A stretch of DNA of 64,000 nt from Parahaliea maris (GTDB lineage Bacteria > Pseudomonadota > Gammaproteobacteria > Pseudomonadales > Halieaceae), in contig NZ_VRZA01000006.1 in NCBI RefSeq assembly GCF_008064665.1, forward strand, positions 186,001 to 250,000, in the 5' to 3' direction. The notes beneath the pieces are model-generated. The model had not been told where the DNA came from and did not search any database. It worked only from the letters and a program-made list of their open reading frames with translations. A program made the translations under genes and the position numbers. Below, one piece after another: positions 36,954 to 45,279 of the stretch; the first letter of the stretch is position 1; each line of letters opens with the position of its first letter.

Positions 36954-39900
36954 ATGGATATGCAATTAGCAAGTAAATGGTGTCGGGCCCTGTTGCTGGG
37001 CTGGTTGGTGTCGACGCCTGTCTGGGCGGATGATACCGATATCTACTTGAATAACAGTGCGCTGGATACCGGTATTACCCGGATCATGTTGACTCTGGAT
37101 TTCAGGTCCAATGTCGGAAGTACTATCTGTAATGACGCGAGCTCAGCGGCTTGTGAAACCATTATGGGGTCCCGGCTCTATCCAGAGATGGACCTGTATG
37201 GTCTTGATGGAGAGCGTGGCGCTGACGGTTATCCCGATCAGGATCAGCTTGATCCGCTAAGTCTTGGTAATACGATCGCAGATACTTACTGGGGAGGTAC
37301 CAAAACCAATCTTTACGATGTGTTGCGGACCGTGCTTCGTGTAGTTCTGAATGATGTTTCCCAACAGGCAGCCTCCAATGCAAGCATCGAAGGTGTTGAA
37401 GTGGGGGTGATGGTGGCGCACGAAGGCACTTGCAAGGGAGCTGGCCCTGGCCAGATTCCCAACCTGAAAGCGAGTAAGCCCAAGGGGTGTAGCCAAGGTG
37501 CCTATGTTTTGAAGGGCTTTACCGATATTTCAGACCCGTTAACATCTGCCGCCAATCTAGAAGATCTGTTTGTCAAAATTGCCGCCATTCCAGAGCCAGG
37601 CATCCAGGCATCGTGGATGAAAAGTGCCTGGAATGGACACTCATTCAAGATTCGCGACATCTACTTCGAGTTTTTCCGTTATGTAACAGGTGGCGCAGTA
37701 TTCAATGGTTTCCTGGGTTATGACGACTACAACAGTCAGGAAAATCTGGGAAATCTCTACGAAACCGACAACGACGTCGTATTCGATCTTCTTCTGGGAC
37801 TGGGTGATCAGGCGCTTCTCTCACCCGATGTGTCAATCATGAATAGCTATAACCTCGGCCTGTCATTGATGGCAGACGATACCGACAATATCAGTTCTGC
37901 AACGTACGAAAGCCCCCTGGATCCCAATGATGCATGTTCCGGCCTGTACATGATCAATTCGTTGTTCGGGACAACGGGTAACTCTCACGGTGATACCGAT
38001 ACTGCCATTGGTGGTACAGCCGGCTCCGGTGGCCTTGGTCTTTCTCTCTCCGGTGGGCAGGATGCCAAGGATGCCCAGTTAGTTGGTAATATGTACAACG
38101 TGGATCTCGGGTCATCCACCTACGGTGCCCCGGATGTGCCAGGTGTGCAGAACCTGACGAGCTATGTAATCAGCGACAAGGTACGGACCAATACCAACGC
38201 GATTGCTGCGGCCGGTGGCACAGGCCAGGCGTATCCCCTTAGCGACCCTCAGGCGGCTCTGGACACCCTGAGTGCTATCTTTAATGAGATTCTGAGTGTC
38301 AGTACCACCTTCGTAGCTGCGTCGGTACCAACCAACGTGTTCAACCGGGCGGAGGTGGTCGATAATCTCTACTTCGCCCTGTTCCAGGCAGAGTCGGAAG
38401 TGCGCTGGAACGGCAATGTCAAGAAGCTGAAAATCGCAGACCTCGAAGTGACTGATCCCAATGGGGTGATTACTACCGAGCAGATTATCGCCCAGGCGCC
38501 ATTGACCGACCCGCCCAAGCGGGCAATTTCCAATGTGGACGGCAGAATTCTCACGGATGCTCTCACCTTCTGGACCGATACCACGGGCGCTGATGTTATA
38601 GCGGCAGACCCCAACGCGGGTGAGGTCAGTGGTAAGGACGGGCGCACCATCACCCGTGGCGGTGCCGGTCAGCAGATACCTGGTTTCCTGCCGTCTTCTA
38701 CGCTCGGAGCAGATAATTTTGTGACGGGGGCCCGTCAGGTGTTCACCGAGGATCCGTCGTCAGCAAATGATCTGTTAGACCTCGATGGCTCAATCTCTGA
38801 CGCAGACCTGACAGCCCTGCGTCCCTACCTGGATCCTAACGATGCAATTACGGATGGTGACCCCGAGCGGGAGCTCATCAAGTGGATTAGAGGTATTGAT
38901 GCCTATGATGAGGATGGGGATACGGTATACACCGACGTCCGCCCCTGGCTGATGATGGACCCAATGCACTCCCGGCCGCTGGTGATCAATTACGGCGCGC
39001 GGGAGGGGACCTCATATACAGCGAACAATCCGGATATCCGCCTGTTCTTTGGAACCAACGATGGCATTTTCCACGGCATCAAGAATACGGAGACCAACGG
39101 CAACGAGTCGGGCAAGGAAACTTTCGCCTTCATTCCACTCGAACTGCTGCACTGGCAGAAAACCCTGGCGGCCAATTTTGCCCAGATTGCCGAGCCACAC
39201 CCCTACGGGATGGATGGTATTGCAGTCTCTTATGTCTATGACGATGACCGCGACGGTAATATCGAACCGACAGACGGAGACTATGTCTGGGTATTCATCG
39301 GCCAGCGGCGTGGCGGTGACGGCCTATACGCCTTCGACCTGACAGATCCAGATGACCCTGAACTCATGTGGAAAGTTACCAGCGGAACTTCCGGGTTCGA
39401 GCAGTTGGCGCTCACCTTCTCCACACCTCAGGCAGTGACTCTGGACCTGGGGGTTGCGGGTGGAACGCCCGCGCTGATCTTCGCCGGCGGTTATAATGGC
39501 GGGTGGTCCGGTAATTCGCGCGTTGGCAAGGATGCCGGCGACGCTAATGACACTATTGGTAACGCGATTTACGTGGTGAATGCCGAGACAGGTGCTCTGA
39601 TATGGAAAGCTGTGGGTCCGGATGGCGGAGCAGCGCCGACCAACTCGGACAGCCTGTTCTACCAGGCCCTGATGACCGATAGCATCCCGTCCAACATCAC
39701 CGTGGTCGATACGGACTCCAATAACGTAGTTGACCGAGCCTACGTTGGCGATAGCGGTGGTAACGTCTGGCGAGTGGAGTTGACTGAGGCGGCCTATATT
39801 GCTTCGGGCTCAACCGTAACGGATGAAACTAACTGGTATGTCACCAAACTGGCATCATTCGGTGGCGCAGGTGCCAGCGATCTGCGCTTCTTCCATGGTC

Positions 39901-40523
39901 CGGATTACGTCAGAACGACCACCTACGACGGCGTTATCCTTACCTCGGGGGACCGCGCTGACCCGCGTGAGACCACGGTGAATAACTATGCGTTCGCCAT
40001 CAAGGACACCTTCCAGACAACCAACAGCAATGCGGCAGCCATCAAGGCCAGAACTCCCCTTGTCATCGGAGATCTGACTGATATCACGGACCTCTGTATA
40101 ACCGGAGCAGAGGCCGCTTGCACCAGTGCCGACCTTTCAAACGGGTGGAAACTGGAGCTTGAAGCTTCCGGAGAGAAGGGCCTTTCTCAGCCGCTGACGA
40201 CCAATGGTGTGGTGCTCTTCACCACCTACGTGCCAAACGACGGTTCGGCCGGTCAGCAGTGTACGCCGTCTGAGGGTACCGGGCGGGTGTACGTGGTCAA
40301 TCTCAGCGACGGCTCCGTTGTCTTTGACCTGTCCGCGGGAGGTACGACGACCAAGGTGGATCGTTACTCCGAAGTGGGTCCTGGTATTCCGGGCGATGTG
40401 ATCCCCTACGAAGACCAGGTGCTGATTCCCGGGAAGGGGATCGGCGGCAAGCAGATATTCAATATTCCCGGGCGGGACCTGTGGCGTATTTACTGGCGCG
40501 AGGAAGATGTAGACCAGCTATAG
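36954..40523 (+). CDS. pilY1: PilY1-type pilus tip adhesin (second cluster)
   Basis: The 1189-residue protein has a signal peptide (residues 1-24, ending VWA) and a C-terminal PilC/PilY1 beta-propeller with the calcium loop DDRDGNIEPTDGD near residues 763-775 and HSRPLVINYG near 668. The N-terminal half (about 25-480) is longer than in the first-cluster copy and reads like a vWA-type region (ITRIMLTLDFRSNVGS), though the MIDAS motif DxSxS is not evident. The stop codon is inside the loop of a perfect hairpin. Its C-terminus, RIYWREEDVDQL, resembles the QLYWREPGRDDL of the first copy. Confidence 0.9.
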   Translation: MDMQLASKWCRALLLGWLVSTPVWADDTDIYLNNSALDTGITRIMLTLDFRSNVGSTICNDASSAACETIMGSRLYPEMDLYGLDGERGADGYPDQDQLDPLSLGNTIADTYWGGTKTNLYDVLRTVLRVVLNDVSQQAASNASIEGVEVGVMVAHEGTCKGAGPGQIPNLKASKPKGCSQGAYVLKGFTDISDPLTSAANLEDLFVKIAAIPEPGIQASWMKSAWNGHSFKIRDIYFEFFRYVTGGAVFNGFLGYDDYNSQENLGNLYETDNDVVFDLLLGLGDQALLSPDVSIMNSYNLGLSLMADDTDNISSATYESPLDPNDACSGLYMINSLFGTTGNSHGDTDTAIGGTAGSGGLGLSLSGGQDAKDAQLVGNMYNVDLGSSTYGAPDVPGVQNLTSYVISDKVRTNTNAIAAAGGTGQAYPLSDPQAALDTLSAIFNEILSVSTTFVAASVPTNVFNRAEVVDNLYFALFQAESEVRWNGNVKKLKIADLEVTDPNGVITTEQIIAQAPLTDPPKRAISNVDGRILTDALTFWTDTTGADVIAADPNAGEVSGKDGRTITRGGAGQQIPGFLPSSTLGADNFVTGARQVFTEDPSSANDLLDLDGSISDADLTALRPYLDPNDAITDGDPERELIKWIRGIDAYDEDGDTVYTDVRPWLMMDPMHSRPLVINYGAREGTSYTANNPDIRLFFGTNDGIFHGIKNTETNGNESGKETFAFIPLELLHWQKTLAANFAQIAEPHPYGMDGIAVSYVYDDDRDGNIEPTDGDYVWVFIGQRRGGDGLYAFDLTDPDDPELMWKVTSGTSGFEQLALTFSTPQAVTLDLGVAGGTPALIFAGGYNGGWSGNSRVGKDAGDANDTIGNAIYVVNAETGALIWKAVGPDGGAAPTNSDSLFYQALMTDSIPSNITVVDTDSNNVVDRAYVGDSGGNVWRVELTEAAYIASGSTVTDETNWYVTKLASFGGAGASDLRFFHGPDYVRTTTYDGVILTSGDRADPRETTVNNYAFAIKDTFQTTNSNAAAIKARTPLVIGDLTDITDLCITGAEAACTSADLSNGWKLELEASGEKGLSQPLTTNGVVLFTTYVPNDGSAGQQCTPSEGTGRVYVVNLSDGSVVFDLSAGGTTTKVDRYSEVGPGIPGDVIPYEDQVLIPGKGIGGKQIFNIPGRDLWRIYWREEDVDQL

Positions 40524-40540
40524 CTTAGCTGGTCTACATC
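40506..40540 (+). terminator. Perfect 15-bp hairpin spanning the pilY1 stop codon
   Basis: GATGTAGACCAGCTA (40506-40520) and its exact complement (40526-40540) enclose the loop TAGCT, which contains the pilY1 stop codon TAG. A T-rich stretch TGTTGTTTAT follows. It could terminate or process the transcript between pilY1 and pilE, giving pilE a different expression level. Confidence 0.75.
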
Positions 40541-40576
40541 TGTTGTTTATCACAAGAACGAATAAGGGGACATAGG

Positions 40577-41014
40577 ATGCGCCGGGTCGAGAGTGGATTC
40601 ACCTTGATTGAAATGATGATTGTGGTTGTGATCGTCAGTATTCTGATGCTGGTGGCATTGCCGGCCTACCAGGATTCGGTGATCCGGGCAAAGCGATCCG
40701 CCGCCCGGACAGCGCTTTCCGAAATCATGTCTCGTCAGGAGCAGTTCTTCATCAACAACAAGAGCTACGCAACGACTCTTGCGGAACTTGGCTTACCGGC
40801 AAGCTACTTTGTCAACGAGAACGCCGAGACCGCCACCTCAACTGCTGACAGGGTTTACCAGATAGCGCTTGTACTCGATTCTGGCGTATTCGATGCAGCT
40901 ACTGCCACACCTCAGAACACGCAGACCAAGGATACCCGGTGTGCGACTTACACCCTCAACGTAACCGGCGCCAAGTCAAACTCGGGTGGTGGCAGTGTGA
41001 CCGAATGTTGGTAG
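40577..41014 (+). CDS. pilE: Minor pilin PilE (second cluster)
   Basis: The 145-residue prepilin has a short leader MRRVESG, then FTLIEMMIVVVIVSILMLVA with Glu5, and a C-terminal disulfide loop closing in ECW as in the first-cluster PilE. A strong AAGGGG site precedes the ATG. It is separated from pilY1 by 53 bases that contain the hairpin. PilE is preferred, since the order is the same as in cluster one, but a pilin of major type cannot be excluded from sequence alone. Confidence 0.87.
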   Translation: MRRVESGFTLIEMMIVVVIVSILMLVALPAYQDSVIRAKRSAARTALSEIMSRQEQFFINNKSYATTLAELGLPASYFVNENAETATSTADRVYQIALVLDSGVFDAATATPQNTQTKDTRCATYTLNVTGAKSNSGGGSVTECW

Positions 41015-41074
41015 GTGGCAATGGGGGCGCCGGTGGCCCGGTGTCCACGCAACTGACCCGAACCAGGGAGAGTT

Positions 41075-41539
41075 TCAGTTGCAGTGCAGGCGGATCTGCT
41101 TCAGGGCGAGTTCCCGCTGAGCCGCTTTTTCGTCCTCCGACAGGATTTTGTCATTCCCCTGATCATCCTTCATATGCACCTCCTCGAAGGACTCCACAGC
41201 GGTCAGATTCTCTCGTGCCCGATCGCAGACTTCCGGGTTCTTCTTGATCTGGTCTTCGATCTTGATCGGGGCTGCTTCAAAGCTATTGCTCACCGAAGGC
41301 TCTAGCGTGGCGGGCACCACCCCCTCTTCAGCGGAAACTACTCGCTTGAACTTGCCCCCGGTTCGCAGCACCTCATAGTCAACGCCCTTGGGAGGTGGCC
41401 GGTCACTGTGCACGGGGTTTCCCCTGTCGTCCAGCCAGCGATAATAGGTTGTCTCGGCGCCGGTCGTCGCAGTGCTGAGGGAAATCAAAAAGATTGAAGT
41501 TACCCACGTGCTACACCGCTGTACGGATTTAATTCTCAT
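41075..41539 (-). CDS. DUF4124 domain secreted protein
   Basis: The 154-residue protein has a signal peptide (about 1-28, ending TGAE) and the DUF4124 motif TYYRWLDDRGNPVHSDRPPP at about residues 30-49. DUF4124 proteins are small periplasmic or envelope proteins of unknown role in gammaproteobacteria. The C-terminal part (about 90-154) is charged and helical with the pair PEVCDRARENL ... LKQIRLHCN. It is convergent with the second pilus operon. Confidence 0.82.
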   Translation of the reverse strand: MRIKSVQRCSTWVTSIFLISLSTATTGAETTYYRWLDDRGNPVHSDRPPPKGVDYEVLRTGGKFKRVVSAEEGVVPATLEPSVSNSFEAAPIKIEDQIKKNPEVCDRARENLTAVESFEEVHMKDDQGNDKILSEDEKAAQRELALKQIRLHCN

Positions 41540-42099
41540 CCCTAGTGCCTTGATTAGCCTATGTATTTTCTAAAGTAGCGCACTCGTCAGGCCTGTGCAA
41601 TGCAATGACTGGGGTGAATATGGGGGAATCCTCAATTTGTCAGGTTGACATTTTTCAGCGCCGGACCAACAATACTGCCCTGTCTCACAGCTGGTAACGG
41701 CTAACGCTGAGTACCCTCAGCCCCTGGCCCACTGCCGCGATGCGATGATTCGCGCTGCAGCTGCCTGTGAGTCCCGTTATCCAGTACGGCCGCATGGGCT
41801 GTGCTGGGGGCCAGACACTGCGCTACCCCGCAGGGCGACCGATACACGGGTTCGTGATCGCTTTTCACGCTGAACACAGTGAAAAGAGCCTTCGAGGATA
41901 GCCACCCACGGTGGTTGCCGGGGGTGGGGTTGCGAACCTCCCGCATGTATCTCGCCCGCACATGGGAGTGGCGTAGCCAGCCAGGTACCGGTCCAGGTAC
42001 TTCTTCAGGCTTCTCCACACATTGCGATGAAACGGCTACCGGCGAGGGTAACGCGTCGGGGCGTTTTGATTGGGCCTCAACAGCCCTGGGAGAAAAATC
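41540..42099. other. Long intergenic leader upstream of the acetolactate synthase genes
   Basis: This 560-base gap has no convincing gene. It holds a probable promoter (41645-41673) and then about 425 bases of leader with possible structure: CTTTTCAC/GTGAAAAG (41861-41868 and 41879-41886), CCACC...GGTGG after 41900, and a short stem AACGC-GTCGGG-GCGTT followed by TTGATT (42050-42070) just before the ribosome site. No leader peptide rich in Ile, Val or Leu codons was found. Confidence 0.5.
41645..41673 (+). promoter_or_regulatory. Probable promoter of the ilv operon
   Basis: A perfect TTGACA (41645-41650) is followed after 17 bases by AACAAT (41668-41673). The -35 is consensus; the -10 matches four of six bases. 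Confidence 0.5.
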
Positions 42100-43845
42100 G
42101 TGGAGATGTTGTCCGGCGGTGAAATGATCGCCCGCGCCCTGGAAGACGAGGGAGTCGAGTTTATTTTCGGCTACCCCGGCGGCGCGGTTCTACATATTTA
42201 TGACGCCTTGTTCAAGGCGAGCAAAGTCCCCCATGTGCTGGTGCGGCACGAGCAGGCGGCAACCCATGCCGCCGACGGCTACGCCCGCGCCACAGGCAAG
42301 CCCGGTGTGGTGCTGGTGACCTCGGGTCCCGGTGCCACCAATGCGGTGACCGGTATTGCCACCGCCTACATGGACTCCATTCCCATGGTCGTGCTGTCAG
42401 GCCAGGTCCAGAGCCACCTGATCGGTGAGGACGCCTTCCAGGAGTGCGACATGGTGGGTATCTCCCGCCCGATCGTGAAGCACAGCTTCATGGTGCGCAA
42501 GCCGGAAGATATCCCGGCCATGATCAAGAAGGCTTTCCACATTGCCACTACCGGCCGCCCCGGCCCGGTAGTCATCGACATTCCCAAGGACGCCACCCGC
42601 CCGGATGCCAAGTTCGAGTATCACTATCCGGAAGCGGTGAAGATGCGCTCCTACTCGCCCGCCCAGCGCGGACACACCGGTCAGATCAAGAAAGCCGCGC
42701 GAATGCTGCTGTCCGCCAAGCGCCCGGTAATCTACTCCGGTGGCGGTGTGGTGCAGGGTGAGGCCAGCGGCCTGCTGACCGAGTTGGCACAGAGCCTGAA
42801 TTATCCGGTGACCAATACCCTCATGGGCCTGGGCGCGTATCCCGGTACCGACCGCCAGTTCCTCGGTATGCTCGGCATGCACGGTCTCTACGAGGCCAAT
42901 ATGGCCATGCATAACGCGGACGTGATCCTGGCGGTGGGCGCTCGCTTCGACGACCGCGTGACCAATACCGTCAGCAAGTTCTGCCCGGGAGCCAAGGTCA
43001 TCCACATCGATATCGACCCCACCTCCATCTCCAAGACGGTACAGGCCGATATCCCTATTGTTGGCCCTGTGCACTCGGTACTGTCGGATCTGATGGAGCA
43101 GGTCTCCCAGATGCGCAAGAAGGACGCGGACCTGCCGGATCAACCGGCGCTGGAGCGCTGGTGGCAGCAGATCGACGAGTGGCGGGGCAAGCACGGCCTG
43201 TGGACCGGCCGTCGTTATGGCGAGAATGAGCACATCAAGCCGCAACAGGTTATCGAGAGCCTGTATCGCGCCACCGGCGGCAATGCCTTCGTCACCTCCG
43301 ACGTGGGCCAGCACCAGATGTTCGCCGCCCAGTACTACCGCTTCAACCACCCGCGCCGCTGGATCAACTCCGGGGGCCTCGGGACCATGGGCTTCGGGCT
43401 GCCGGCGGCCATGGGCGTGAAGCTGGCCTTTCCCGATGCGGATGTCGCCTGTGTGACCGGCGAGGGCAGTATCCAGATGAACATCCAGGAGCTGTCGACC
43501 TGCACCCAGTACAACACGCCGGTGAAAATCATCAACCTGCGCAACAACTACCTGGGCATGGTCAAGCAGTGGCAGGACATGCAGTACGAGGGGCGTTACG
43601 CCATGAGTACCTATGAGGACTCACTACCGGATTTCGTCAAGTTGATGGAAGCCTACGGTCACGTGGGCATGCAGGTGCGCAGCCTGGACGAGCTGGACGC
43701 GAAGATGGAAGAGGCCTTCGCCATGAAGGACAAAGTGGTCTTCCTCGATATCTTCATTGACCCGATGGAGCACGTGTACCCCATGCACGTGGCCCCCAAC
43801 GGTTCCATGAAAGATATGTGGTTGAGCAAGAACGAGAGGACCTGA
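42100..43845 (+). CDS. ilvI: Acetolactate synthase, large catalytic subunit
   Basis: This thiamine-diphosphate enzyme condenses two pyruvates, or pyruvate and 2-oxobutyrate, in the first common step of valine, leucine and isoleucine synthesis. The protein begins MEMLSGGEM with GTG at 42100 and GGGAG seven bases upstream (581 residues), and has FGYPGGAVL, the thiamine glutamate region [11 protein letters not shown] and the metal-binding GEGSIQMN motif near residue 450, where many homologues have GDG. An upstream ATG at 42070 would add ten residues. It pairs with the small subunit gene two bases downstream. ilvB is an equivalent name. Confidence 0.95.
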   Translation: MEMLSGGEMIARALEDEGVEFIFGYPGGAVLHIYDALFKASKVPHVLVRHEQAATHAADGYARATGKPGVVLVTSGPGATNAVTGIATAYMDSIPMVVLSGQVQSHLIGEDAFQECDMVGISRPIVKHSFMVRKPEDIPAMIKKAFHIATTGRPGPVVIDIPKDATRPDAKFEYHYPEAVKMRSYSPAQRGHTGQIKKAARMLLSAKRPVIYSGGGVVQGEASGLLTELAQSLNYPVTNTLMGLGAYPGTDRQFLGMLGMHGLYEANMAMHNADVILAVGARFDDRVTNTVSKFCPGAKVIHIDIDPTSISKTVQADIPIVGPVHSVLSDLMEQVSQMRKKDADLPDQPALERWWQQIDEWRGKHGLWTGRRYGENEHIKPQQVIESLYRATGGNAFVTSDVGQHQMFAAQYYRFNHPRRWINSGGLGTMGFGLPAAMGVKLAFPDADVACVTGEGSIQMNIQELSTCTQYNTPVKIINLRNNYLGMVKQWQDMQYEGRYAMSTYEDSLPDFVKLMEAYGHVGMQVRSLDELDAKMEEAFAMKDKVVFLDIFIDPMEHVYPMHVAPNGSMKDMWLSKNERT

Positions 43846-43847
43846 CA

Positions 43848-44342
43848 ATGCGACGCATAATCTCCATCCTGCTGGAAAACGAGCCCGGCGCGTTGTCGCG
43901 GGTTGTCGGCCTGTTCTCCCAGCGCGGGTACAACATCGAAACCCTGAACGTGGCCCCTACCGAGGATGCCACCCTCTCGCGGCTCACGCTCACCACCGTC
44001 GGCGATGACAAGACCATCGAGCAGATCACCAAGCAGCTCAACAAGCTGGTGGACGTGGTCAAGCTGGTTGACCTCACCGAGGGCGCTCACATCGAGCGTG
44101 ACATGATGCTCATCAAGGTGCGTGCCAGCGGCGGCGCCCAGCGTGACGAAGTGAAGCGCACGACGGATATCTTCCGTGGCCAGATCGTGGATGTGGGACC
44201 CAACGTCTACACCATCCAGCTGACCGGCACCGGTGAAAAACTCGACTCCTTTGTCGCCGCCATGGCGGAGGCCGAGATCCTCGAGGTCGTGCGTTCCGGG
44301 GTGGCGGGTATTTCCCGCGGCGAAAAGGTATTGCGGCTCTGA
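43848..44342 (+). CDS. ilvH: Acetolactate synthase, small regulatory subunit
   Basis: The 164-residue protein has an N-terminal ACT domain (RRIISILLENEPGALSRVVG, residues 2-21) that binds valine for feedback control, and a C-terminal activation domain. Length and sequence are close to E. coli IlvH (163 residues). It is coupled to the large subunit gene; ilvC does not follow, unlike in many relatives. Also named ilvN. Confidence 0.95.
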   Translation: MRRIISILLENEPGALSRVVGLFSQRGYNIETLNVAPTEDATLSRLTLTTVGDDKTIEQITKQLNKLVDVVKLVDLTEGAHIERDMMLIKVRASGGAQRDEVKRTTDIFRGQIVDVGPNVYTIQLTGTGEKLDSFVAAMAEAEILEVVRSGVAGISRGEKVLRL

Positions 44343-44444
44343 TGCTTGTAGACCGGTGGCCCGTGCCGGTCCTTCTCACCACCCGCCGGTAAAGTTGCTA
44401 TCCTGAGGGGCAGGCTTTGAGTCATTGCCCACTCAGGAGGCAGC

Positions 44445-44807
44445 ATGGAAAAAGTGACCGGCATCGGCGGGGTGTTCTTCCGCGCCCGGGACCCCTCGGG
44501 CCTGGCCCGCTGGTACGAGGAGCACCTAGGGATCAACCCGGTGCCTTCAGACTATGAGACGCAACCCTGGAGCCAGCAGGCGGGCCCCACGGTGTTCGCG
44601 CCCTTCCAGCAGGACACCGACTACTTCGGCCGGCCCGAGCAGGGCTGGATGATCAATTTTCGGGTCAATGATCTCGAGCACATGGTCGCCCAACTGACGT
44701 CCGCCGGCATCGAGGTCACCGTGGACGAGGAGGTGTATCCCAACGGTCGTTTCGCCCGCCTGTATGACCCCGAGGGGAATCCGATCGAGCTCTGGCAACC
44801 GGCTTGA
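44445..44807 (+). CDS. VOC family (glyoxalase-like) protein
   Basis: The 120-residue protein has the single VOC (vicinal oxygen chelate) fold pattern: KVTGIGGVFFRARDPSGLARWYEEHLGI at the start and ARLYDPEGNPIELWQP at the end, with the terminal Glu as a likely metal ligand. The substrate is unknown; relatives include dioxygenases, lyases and resistance proteins. AGGAGG lies seven bases before the ATG. It ends ten bases before the DUF6714-like gene. Confidence 0.85.
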   Translation: MEKVTGIGGVFFRARDPSGLARWYEEHLGINPVPSDYETQPWSQQAGPTVFAPFQQDTDYFGRPEQGWMINFRVNDLEHMVAQLTSAGIEVTVDEEVYPNGRFARLYDPEGNPIELWQPA

Positions 44808-44817
44808 GCTGCCTGTC

Positions 44818-45270
44818 ATGGAGTGGATTGAAACTGCCCGGCAGCTCTTCCGCAGCCCCAAACCCACCCACTTCACCAACTACCGCCACTGCGAGGAATG
44901 CGCCGAGCACGACCAGGCGCTGCTCGACGCCTCGATCGACACCATCTCCCTCGCAGAGCTGGGCAGCCCGGGCTGGGACCCTATCTGCTTCGCAACGCCA
45001 GAAGGCGTCAAGTACTACATGCCGGCGCTGGTACGGCTGAGTCTGGAGAGTGTTGATGGAGACTTCTACTTTGGCCAGTTGCTGTTCCACCTCGAACTGG
45101 ATGGACCCAACAACGCCCTGTATCTGGCCTGCACGCCGGAGCAACGCGCGTTTGTCGCTGCGTTTGTCGACCATATGATCCTCAACTACAGCGAGCAGCT
45201 CGAGCAGGCCTATTCGGTCGATGAGGCCTTCCGGACGCAGGCGATCTGGTCCGGGCCTGTCCCTCAGTGA
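44818..45270 (+). CDS. DUF6714-like protein with His/Cys motif
   Basis: The 150-residue protein has HFTNYRHCEECAEHDQALL near residues 20-38, with three His and two Cys that could bind a metal, and the block CFATPEGVKYYMPALVRLSL, both reminiscent of the uncharacterised DUF6714 family (assignment from memory). ATG at 44818 is preferred to an upstream ATG at 44764 that overlaps the VOC gene. It ends just before the convergent RimK-like gene. Function unknown. Confidence 0.65.
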   Translation: MEWIETARQLFRSPKPTHFTNYRHCEECAEHDQALLDASIDTISLAELGSPGWDPICFATPEGVKYYMPALVRLSLESVDGDFYFGQLLFHLELDGPNNALYLACTPEQRAFVAAFVDHMILNYSEQLEQAYSVDEAFRTQAIWSGPVPQ

Positions 45271-45279
45271 CCCTGCCTC

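Noticed and set aside
40524-40577. Possible sigma-54 promoter upstream of the second pilE
   Set aside because: The GG/GC pair with correct ten-base spacing is not present; the only GG is part of the hairpin.
41879-42127. 82-codon open frame in the ilv leader
   Set aside because: Overlaps the ilvI start, has no branched-chain codon cluster and unusual composition; the leader is better seen as RNA.
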